Below, in pieces: positions 6,597-12,230 of a stretch of 12,230 nucleotides of DNA; position 1 is the stretch's first letter, and each line of letters opens with the position of its first letter. The stretch spans positions 1 to 12,230 of the forward strand of contig DVEE01000514.1 in NCBI GenBank assembly GCA_015295885.1, written 5' to 3'. This stretch comes from Leptolyngbyaceae cyanobacterium M65_K2018_010. Lineage in GTDB: Bacteria > Cyanobacteriota > Cyanobacteriia > Phormidesmidales > Phormidesmidaceae. Below the pieces are notes generated by a model. That model was not told where the DNA came from and did not search any database. It saw only the letters and a list, made by a program, of their open reading frames with translations. The position numbers and the translations under genes are program-made.

Positions 6597-6610
6597 TGTG
6601 ATTGCGGCCC

Positions 6611-8287
6611 ATGGTTGATTCCTTGTCTGCTCCCGCTACCAGTTTCGTTGCCCCCCCCGTGGTGGCTCCGCCGATCTTCCAACCGATTGGGGTAAAGGCC
6701 ATCTACGGGATGGCGTTACAGGGCGATCAACTCCTAGCGGTTGATCCCTTTCGGGGTTATCTGCTGCGGCTCGACCCCAAAACGGACCATACCGAAATCC
6801 TCAATCCCCGCCATGCGGCGGCCTTTGAGCGGGCCACCGGGATTGCCCACTGGCAGGACCGCCTTTGGATTAGCCGTGACCACGGGGTTTACCTCACTCC
6901 CCTGAGCGAGATCCAACCCACCCTGGTGCTGACGCTGCCCTACACCGCCGACGGCGTGGCCGTGTGGGAAAACACCCTCTACGTCAGTTGCAAAAAAGCG
7001 GGCTACATCTTTGTGTTTGACCGCGATTCGGGCCAGCGGATTACCCAGTTTCCGGCCCCCGGAATTGGGATCGAAAACATTTCCGTCTGGGGCGACTACC
7101 TCTGGGTATGCGACCAGACCGAGCAAACCGTATATTGCTTAGATCGAGCCACCGGGGAACTGGTCGTAAAAATGCTCACCCCCTTCCCTACCCCTACGGG
7201 GATAGCGGTGCCGCCCCATACCGGCCCTGACCAGGGTACCCTCTGGGTCGCCTATACCAATGAAGAACCCTACGTGCGAGAAGACCCCAACAGTGAGGAG
7301 GTTCCCTTTGAGTTGACCTTTCGCGATCGCACCCTGATCCACCCCCTCACCTATCGCTGGTATCGGGAGGCGGGTTACTGCCGCACCAACGGCTACCTGG
7401 TGGAAATGACCTATGCGGAAGAAATTGACACCCTAGAAGACACCATTCCCCTGCACAATGTGGAGTGGCGGATTGCCTTCCCAACCCACACCCATCGCCA
7501 GGTGGTCAGAACCGTAGAACCCCTAGGCTTGCCCTTTCAAACCGTCCAACAGAACGGCGAACGGGTGGCCAGCTTCCAGTTCGACACCTTGGAACCCCAC
7601 GAGCGTCATCTGTTTGGCTGGAAGGCTCTGGTCGAAGTCTACGGCATCAAGTACCAGCTTACCCCCCGCCAGGTGGAGGCGGCCCCGCCCTTGCCTCCAG
7701 AATATGGTCCCCGCTACCTGATTGACGATGACGAGTTAGCCATGGATAACCCCCTGATCCAGGCGGCGGCCCGCGAAGCCATCGGCACCGAAACGAACCT
7801 GCTGCGCCAGGTACTCAGCATCCGCGACTATGTCTACGACAAGCTTTCCTACGCGGTCACGCCCGCCATTGCCACCCCCGATGTGGTACTCCAGCGCGGG
7901 CGTGGATCCTGTGGCGAATACGTCGGGCTGCTGTTGGCCCTGATGCGGCTGAATGGCATTGCCTGCCGTACCGTGGGCCGCTACAAGTGCCCCGCCCAAG
8001 CCGACCAACCGGGCATTTATTTAGAGCCCGATTTTAACCACGTTTGGATCGAGTTTTATCTGCCTGGCTATGGGTGGCTACCGATGGAATCCAACCCTGA
8101 CGATATCCAGGACGGCGGCCCCTACCCTACCCGATTCTTCATGGGGTTGCCCTGGTGGCATGTGGAAATGGGCAAGGGCATTCCCTTTGAAAAGCTGATT
8201 CTGCCCGAGGGCAGCCCGGAAGTTCGGCTCGGGGATTTGGCCGTGAACCACATGCGGTTTAGGATTTTAGGCGAGTTAGCGCCCTAG
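6611..8287 (+). CDS. Beta-propeller-like / transglutaminase-like two-domain protein
   Basis: A 558-residue protein in three parts. Residues about 25-215 contain repeated strands like those of YncE or SMP-30 propellers (VYLTPL, LYVSCKKAGYIFVFD, LWVCDQTEQTVYCLDR). Residues about 270-365 resemble the all-beta domain that precedes many bacterial transglutaminase-like cores (VEWRIAFPT, FDTLEPHE). Residues about 385-545 are the transglutaminase-like core with Cys in GRGSCGEYVG (C434) and His in FNHVWIEF (H477). The third position reads GWLPMESNPDD, with E493 aligned to the usual Asp, though D497 or D498 are near. There is no signal peptide, so it is probably cytoplasmic. Such cores act as cysteine proteases or amidases more often than as cross-linkers; substrate unknown. 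ATG 6611 is chosen over an in-frame TTG at 6602. No Shine-Dalgarno is visible. Confidence 0.85.
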   Translation: MVDSLSAPATSFVAPPVVAPPIFQPIGVKAIYGMALQGDQLLAVDPFRGYLLRLDPKTDHTEILNPRHAAAFERATGIAHWQDRLWISRDHGVYLTPLSEIQPTLVLTLPYTADGVAVWENTLYVSCKKAGYIFVFDRDSGQRITQFPAPGIGIENISVWGDYLWVCDQTEQTVYCLDRATGELVVKMLTPFPTPTGIAVPPHTGPDQGTLWVAYTNEEPYVREDPNSEEVPFELTFRDRTLIHPLTYRWYREAGYCRTNGYLVEMTYAEEIDTLEDTIPLHNVEWRIAFPTHTHRQVVRTVEPLGLPFQTVQQNGERVASFQFDTLEPHERHLFGWKALVEVYGIKYQLTPRQVEAAPPLPPEYGPRYLIDDDELAMDNPLIQAAAREAIGTETNLLRQVLSIRDYVYDKLSYAVTPAIATPDVVLQRGRGSCGEYVGLLLALMRLNGIACRTVGRYKCPAQADQPGIYLEPDFNHVWIEFYLPGYGWLPMESNPDDIQDGGPYPTRFFMGLPWWHVEMGKGIPFEKLILPEGSPEVRLGDLAVNHMRFRILGELAP

Positions 8288-8611
8288 TACCGCCCCGCGG
8301 AGTTCAAAATGCAAAACTCAAACCCTCCTGCCGGCCTGGGCCGGGTCCCTTCGCGTTAGGATCGAAACAGATCCATCATCGCTAGGGGCATGCCTCCCAG
8401 CCAAGGCTCGAAGGTGTTGATTCCTGTAGGGTGCCTAGCGCTGGGGCGTGATTTTGCCTAGGCGCAGCCACCCCCCCTGGGCAAAGTCACCCCTCAGTCC
8501 CTGACAGGTTCCCGCGTCCTTAAGGGCTACCGCGGCTAAAGAGATCCTTGGTCATCAGGGCGCCCAAGCTCTGTAGCAATACTGCGTTCATCATTTTTTG
8601 TTCTTCTGGTT
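8288..8611. promoter_or_regulatory. Intergenic region upstream of glcD
   Basis: 324 bp without a convincing gene; it should hold the end of the transglutaminase-like transcript and the glcD promoter. Visible elements are a CCGGCC/GGCCGG inverted repeat at 8331-8344, a short GGATC/GATCC repeat at 8359-8374, and a near-direct repeat GCCTAGCGC (8433-8441) and GCCTAGGCGC (8456-8465). A TAGCAAT (8574-8580) about 30 bp before the ATG could be a -10 element. No NtcA-type GTA-N8-TAC site was found. A T-rich stretch replaces a Shine-Dalgarno before glcD. Confidence 0.4.
8331..8344. repeat. GC-rich inverted repeat after the transglutaminase-like gene
   Basis: CCGGCC and GGCCGG flank a TG dinucleotide, 44 bp after the stop at 8287. 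It could form a short GC hairpin that helps end the transcript, but no T-tract follows. Confidence 0.45.
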
Positions 8612-10084
8612 ATGACCATCACCGCCTCGACTTCTTCGATCAACTGGACCCCGATCATTGAGGCGTTTACCGCCGCCCTGGGGGCGGACAAGGTGGTGCG
8701 CCGCAGGGAAGAGTTGCTGGTTTACGAGTGTGATGGGCTGACCAGTTATCGCCAGCGACCGGCGGTGGTGGTGTTGCCGCAGACCACCGCAGAGGTGGCG
8801 GCGGCGGTGAAGATTTGCGATCGCTTCCAGGTTCCCTTTGTAGCCCGAGGGGCCGGTACCGGCCTATCGGGGGGCGCCCTGCCAGTGGAAGATTCGGTTC
8901 TCATCGTCACCGCCACCATGCGACAGATCCTCGACATCGATCTGGAGAACCAGCGGGTGGTGGTACAGCCGGGGGTGATCAACAACTGGGTCACCCAGGC
9001 GGTGAGCGGAGCGGGCTTCTACTACGCCCCGGACCCTTCCAGCCAGTCCGTGTGCTCCGTGGGCGGTAACGTGGCCGAGAATTCGGGCGGTGTCCACTGC
9101 CTCAAGTACGGTGTCACCACCAACCACGTTCTGGGGCTGAAGGTGGTCCTTCCCGACGGCGAGATTGTTGACCTGGGCGGGCCCGTGGCAGAAACCCCGG
9201 GCTATGACCTCTGTGGAGTGTTTGTCGGTTCCGAAGGCACCCTGGGCATTGCCACGGAAATCACCCTGCGGATTCTCAAAGCCCCGGAGTCCATTCAGGT
9301 GTTGCTGGCGGATTTCACCTCGGTAGAAGCCGCCGGAGCGGCGGTGTCTGCCATCACCAGTGCTGGCATCATCCCGGCGGGGATGGAAATGATGGACAAC
9401 TTTAGCCTCAATGCGGTCGAGGATGTGGTCGCCACCGATTGCTACCCCCGCGATGCCGCGGCGATCTTGCTGATTGAAATTGATGGCCTACCGGCGGAGG
9501 TGGCGGCCACGGGCGATCGCATCCAGCAACTCTGTCGTCAAAATGGGGCGCGCAGCCTGACCGTGGCCACGGACCCCGAGGAGCGGCTGCGGCTGTGGAA
9601 GGGACGCAAGGCAGCCTTTGCCGCCATGGGTAAGCTCAGCCCCGATTACTACGTCCAGGATGGCGTCATTCCCCGCACCCAACTGCCCTACGTGCTGAGG
9701 GAAATTGAGGCCCTGGGACAACGCCACGGCTACCGGGTGGCCAACGTCTTCCATGCCGGCGATGGCAACCTGCATCCCCTGATTCTCTACGACAACTCCA
9801 TCCCCGGACAGCTCGAACAGGTGGAAGAACTGGGTGGGGATATTCTCAAGCTCTGCATCCAGGTGGGGGGCAGTATCTCCGGTGAGCATGGCATTGGCGC
9901 CGACAAGCGTTGCTACATGCCCGATATGTTCTCCGCCACCGATTTAGAGACCATGGCCTGGGTGCGCCAAGCCTTTAACCCCAGTGGGTTGGCAAATCCG
10001 ACCAAGCTCTTGCCTAGCCCCCGCACCTGCGGCGAGGCGGCCCGCAGCCAACACGCGGCCTTTCCTCACCTGGAGCGGTATTGA
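8612..10084 (+). CDS. glcD: Glycolate dehydrogenase/oxidase, FAD-linked subunit GlcD
   Basis: A 490-residue FAD enzyme that oxidises glycolate to glyoxylate, the entry step of cyanobacterial photorespiratory salvage. The N-terminal FAD domain (about 45-225) has RPAVVVLPQTTAEV, the pyrophosphate loop ARGAGTGLSGG (78-88), the GGNVAENSGG stretch and GVFVGSEGTLGIATE. The C-terminal cap/substrate domain has HAGDGNLHP (H381, H388) and GGSISGEHGIG (E425, H426), the metal and substrate residues of the GlcD/D-lactate/D-2-hydroxyglutarate dehydrogenase group. Length and motifs are complete. Because this group overlaps in substrates, D-lactate is a possible alternative or extra substrate. The ATG at 8612 fits the family start; no Shine-Dalgarno is visible. 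An alcohol dehydrogenase gene follows after 33 bp, so they may be co-transcribed. Confidence 0.93.
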   Translation: MTITASTSSINWTPIIEAFTAALGADKVVRRREELLVYECDGLTSYRQRPAVVVLPQTTAEVAAAVKICDRFQVPFVARGAGTGLSGGALPVEDSVLIVTATMRQILDIDLENQRVVVQPGVINNWVTQAVSGAGFYYAPDPSSQSVCSVGGNVAENSGGVHCLKYGVTTNHVLGLKVVLPDGEIVDLGGPVAETPGYDLCGVFVGSEGTLGIATEITLRILKAPESIQVLLADFTSVEAAGAAVSAITSAGIIPAGMEMMDNFSLNAVEDVVATDCYPRDAAAILLIEIDGLPAEVAATGDRIQQLCRQNGARSLTVATDPEERLRLWKGRKAAFAAMGKLSPDYYVQDGVIPRTQLPYVLREIEALGQRHGYRVANVFHAGDGNLHPLILYDNSIPGQLEQVEELGGDILKLCIQVGGSISGEHGIGADKRCYMPDMFSATDLETMAWVRQAFNPSGLANPTKLLPSPRTCGEAARSQHAAFPHLERY

Positions 10085-10117
10085 GGCCGATCACCCATTC
10101 AGTTCTGGAGCAAGGCC

Positions 10118-11164
10118 ATGCAAGCAATGGTGCTGAGGACAGTAGGTTCCCCCCTACAGGCGGAAGACTGGCCCATCCCTACCCCCCAGGCCGGGCAATT
10201 GCTAATTCGGGTTCATACCTGCGGGGTATGCCGTACCGATCTACATGTGCTAGATGGGGAATTGACCGATGCCAAACTGCCCCTGATCCCAGGCCATCAA
10301 ATTGTGGGGACGGTGGTAGGGCAGGGGCCAGGGGTGAGGGGAACGCTGCCCCTGGGTACACGGGTGGGGGTGCCCTGGCTGGGGCATACCTGCAACCACT
10401 GTCGCTATTGCCAGTCAGGCCGAGAAAACCTTTGTGATCAGGCTCAATTTACCGGTTACCAACTGGATGGGGGCTATGCGGAATACACCGTGGCCGACGA
10501 GCGGTTTTGCTTTCCTATTCCGGCGAACTATGCCGATTTGCAAGCGGCGCCTTTGCTCTGTGCCGGGCTGATTGGCTACCGCTCCCTGCGGCTGGCCGGT
10601 GCCGCTGAACGGCTGGGGCTCTATGGCTTTGGGGCGGCGGCCCACATTGTCATCCAGGTGGCCCGGTACCAGGGCCAGCGGGTCTTTGCCTTTACCCGAT
10701 CTGGCGATACCCAGGGGCAGCAATTTGCCCGTCAGCTGGGGGCCGAGTGGGCCGGTAGTGCGACGGACCCGGCGCCTGAACCCCTGGATGCGGCGATTAT
10801 CTTTGCTCCGGTGGGGGCCCTAGTGCCCCTAGCGCTGCAGGCGGTGGCGAAGGGCGGGGTGGTGGTCTGTGCCGGTATCCACATGAGCGATATTCCCTCC
10901 TTTAGCTATGACCGGCTTTGGGGCGAACGGGTGCTGCGCTCGGTGGCCAACCTGACCCGTCAGGATGGGGAGGAGTTTCTAGCCTTAGCACCCCGGGTGC
11001 CTATCCAAACCCAGATCCAGGCCTTTCCCCTGGTGCAGGCTAACGAAGCCTTGATGGCGCTGCGCCAGGGGCAGATCCAAGGGGCGGCGGTATTAGTTAT
11101 TCCTAGCGAGGGCGGCGGCACCCAGGTCTCAAGCGGGAACCACCACGGGCTTGGTGCCCGCTAG
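10118..11164 (+). CDS. Zinc-dependent alcohol dehydrogenase (AdhA-like, MDR family)
   Basis: A 348-residue medium-chain dehydrogenase. The GroES-like half has the catalytic zinc ligands C38 (CGVCRTDLH), H60 (GHQIVG) and C149 (PLLCAG), plus four structural zinc cysteines C92, C95, C98 and C106. The residue after H60 is Gln rather than the usual Glu, as in several AdhA-like proteins. The Rossmann half has YGFGAAAHIVIQVAR (169-183); the third glycine of GxGxxG is Ala. R194 after the second strand (FAFTRS) would suit NADPH, but this is inference. It interconverts alcohols and aldehydes; substrate unknown. The start ATG has GGAG 7 nt upstream. About 20 residues after the usual end (AAVLVI) form a Gly/Ser-rich tail that runs into the 3' end of lysC. 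It is 33 bp behind glcD. Confidence 0.93.
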   Translation: MQAMVLRTVGSPLQAEDWPIPTPQAGQLLIRVHTCGVCRTDLHVLDGELTDAKLPLIPGHQIVGTVVGQGPGVRGTLPLGTRVGVPWLGHTCNHCRYCQSGRENLCDQAQFTGYQLDGGYAEYTVADERFCFPIPANYADLQAAPLLCAGLIGYRSLRLAGAAERLGLYGFGAAAHIVIQVARYQGQRVFAFTRSGDTQGQQFARQLGAEWAGSATDPAPEPLDAAIIFAPVGALVPLALQAVAKGGVVVCAGIHMSDIPSFSYDRLWGERVLRSVANLTRQDGEEFLALAPRVPIQTQIQAFPLVQANEALMALRQGQIQGAAVLVIPSEGGGTQVSSGNHHGLGAR

Positions 11165-12230
11165 CCCAAAGGCACGATGGACGGCTTGCAGGGCTTTGAT
11201 GCCCTCAGACTCCGCCACCACACAGCTGATTTTAATCTCCGAGGTGGCAATCATCTGCAGGTTAATGCCCTGCTCGGATAGGGCTTTGAACATGCGGGCG
11301 GCAACACCGGGAGAGTCGATCATACCGATGCCGACCACGCTGACCTTGGCGATTGCCGCATTGACCACCACCTCTCCCCAGCCCAACTCGGCGGCGGCCT
11401 CTTCTACCAGGGCTTGGGCCAGGCGGGCATCGGCCAGGGCGACGGTAAAGGCAATATCGCGGGTGGGCTGGCCCTGCACCAATCGACACCGCTGGGATTG
11501 AATGATCATATCCACACTGACCCCATGGTTGGCCAGCAGTTGAAAAATTTTGGCGGCCATCCCGGGCTGATCGGGAACCTGGCGAATGGCCACCTGGGCC
11601 TGCTTGGTGTCCAGGGCGGCACCCCGGACCACCGGGGCGGTTCGCTCTGGCCCTGGGGGATGGCCGGTCCCCGGGGGCACGGGCGAGGAGTTGACCTCAA
11701 AGGCCTCACAAAGCACCGCAATGGCGCGATCGCAATCCTCTACATCGATGGTGCAGCTAACCTTAACCTCAGAGGTTGATATCAGTTGGATATTAATGCC
11801 CGCCTCGGCCAGGGTGGAAAACATCTTGGCGGCCACCCCCGGACGGCCAATCATGCCCGCACCGGCAATGCTAATTTTGGCCATGCGGGTATCCACCATG
11901 ACCTCGGCCTGGGTGGTATCCAGGGGATTGCTACGCAGGGCTGGGGCAATGGCGGTGGCCACGGCTTCAGCCCGGGTGAGGTTACCCTTCACCAGGGTAA
12001 AGGCAATGTCATTGGTGTTGCCTTCGTGGATGGATTGGATAATCAAGTCAACGTTGAGGGCTTGATTGGCCAGTTCCCCAAATAGGCGGGCGGCAATCCC
12101 AGGTCGGTCGGGGATGCGCAGCAGGGCTACCTTGGCCTGGTCGGTGTCAAACTCCACCGCATCCACCGGTTGGGCTAGCTCTAGACCTTCCAGGGGGCGG
12201 GGCTGGGGTTGGGGCTGGGCTGGCCGATGG
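11129..12230 (-). CDS. lysC: Aspartate kinase, C-terminal regulatory part (partial, N-terminal kinase domain outside window)
   Basis: The open frame continues past the right edge; about 367 codons are visible. They contain four ACT domains in two similar pairs: pair A at about 11696-12139 and pair B at about 11162-11605. Each pair has a first ACT of the form VPDxPGxAAxxF ending in DxIIQS, and a second of the form GxGMIxxPGVAAxMF with TSExKxSC. A proline-rich link (VPPGTGHPPGPE) joins the pairs. Before pair A is a Pro/Gln-rich linker (PAQPQPQPRP) leading to the unseen kinase domain. Aspartate kinase makes aspartyl phosphate for lysine, threonine and methionine synthesis. Cyanobacterial enzymes with four ACT domains are known to be inhibited by lysine and threonine. 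The frame stays open through position 12230, so the GTG at 12166 is not the start. Its 3' end overlaps adh by 36 bp. Confidence 0.93.
   Translation of the reverse strand, partial: HRPAQPQPQPRPLEGLELAQPVDAVEFDTDQAKVALLRIPDRPGIAARLFGELANQALNVDLIIQSIHEGNTNDIAFTLVKGNLTRAEAVATAIAPALRSNPLDTTQAEVMVDTRMAKISIAGAGMIGRPGVAAKMFSTLAEAGINIQLISTSEVKVSCTIDVEDCDRAIAVLCEAFEVNSSPVPPGTGHPPGPERTAPVVRGAALDTKQAQVAIRQVPDQPGMAAKIFQLLANHGVSVDMIIQSQRCRLVQGQPTRDIAFTVALADARLAQALVEEAAAELGWGEVVVNAAIAKVSVVGIGMIDSPGVAARMFKALSEQGINLQMIATSEIKISCVVAESEGIKALQAVHRAFGLAGTKPVVVPA
11162..12139 (-). repeat. Tandem duplication of an ACT-domain pair within lysC
   Basis: Two protein-level repeats of about 148 residues each (11696-12139 and 11162-11605). 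They share QAxVAxxxVPDxPG, VDxIIQS, AKxSxxGxGMI, PGVAAxMF and the TSExKxSC block at the same spacing. This matches the known four-ACT layout of cyanobacterial aspartate kinases. Confidence 0.9.

Larger units (their letters stand above)
723..11733. repeat. HIP1 octamers (GCGATCGC), ten scattered copies
   Basis: Exact copies lie at 723-730, 1527-1534, 3713-3720, 5009-5016, 5665-5672, 6545-6552, 7323-7330, 8817-8824, 9513-9520 and 11726-11733. All but the one at 6545 are inside genes. This density is a cyanobacterial signature. Confidence 0.95.

Noticed and set aside
8309..8359. 16-codon frame (ATG to TAG) in the glcD spacer
   Set aside because: It is very short, runs through an inverted repeat, has no ribosome site and no recognisable sequence.
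8573..8582. NtcA-like site (GTA...TAC) before glcD
   Set aside because: The half sites are only 4 nt apart, whereas NtcA sites have an 8-nt spacer.
12164..12166. GTG as the start of an ACT-only protein
   Set aside because: The frame stays open upstream to the window edge with a Pro/Gln-rich linker, and the four-ACT layout is that of an aspartate kinase C-terminus.

Overview
The window looks like a piece of cyanobacterial chromosome. The octamer GCGATCGC (the HIP1 repeat of cyanobacteria) occurs ten times in 12.2 kb, where chance would give about 0.2. The gene set also fits: a MEP-pathway DXR followed by a tiny membrane protein, a photorespiratory-type GlcD, and an aspartate kinase with two ACT pairs. 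GC content is high by eye, GTG starts are common and several genes lack a clear Shine-Dalgarno sequence. A filamentous or Leptolyngbya-like lineage is only a guess. No transposase, integrase, phage gene, CRISPR array, rRNA or tRNA gene was seen.

Layout. Positions 1-1095 (minus) hold the N-terminal part of a membrane sensor: a TM helix, a periplasmic dCache-like domain and the start of a second TM helix. The output domain is outside the window. Positions 1190-2594 (minus) hold dxr and a 66-residue two-helix membrane protein 10 bp behind it, probably one operon. A 363-bp divergent spacer (2595-2957) with several strong stem-loops separates dxr from a secreted subtilisin-like protease (2958-4601, plus). 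The protease has Glu where the family has catalytic Asp. A 26-nt hairpin separates it from a class 3 lipase (4690-5451, plus). The lipase runs tail to tail into an NrdG-like radical SAM protein (5417-6046, minus) with a 35-bp overlap.

The right half holds a 55-residue cyanobacterial-type small protein (6338-6505), a perfect 13-bp inverted repeat (6558-6596), and a two-part protein with an N-terminal beta-propeller-like region and a C-terminal transglutaminase-like domain (6611-8287). After a 324-bp spacer come glcD (8612-10084) and, 33 bp later, a zinc alcohol dehydrogenase (10118-11164). The dehydrogenase ends inside the 3' end of an aspartate kinase gene on the minus strand (11129 to the right edge), a second tail-to-tail overlap of 36 bp. 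Only the four ACT domains of the kinase are in the window.

How the genes work together. Most are unrelated housekeeping or envelope functions: isoprenoid precursors (dxr), photorespiration (glcD) and aspartate-family amino acid control (lysC). Only dxr with its small partner, and possibly glcD with adh, look like operons. I found no convincing new multi-gene system. The points most worth a second look are the Glu-type subtilase, the propeller-transglutaminase protein with the hairpin at its start, the overlooked 55-residue gene, and the two extended, overlapping tail-to-tail gene pairs.
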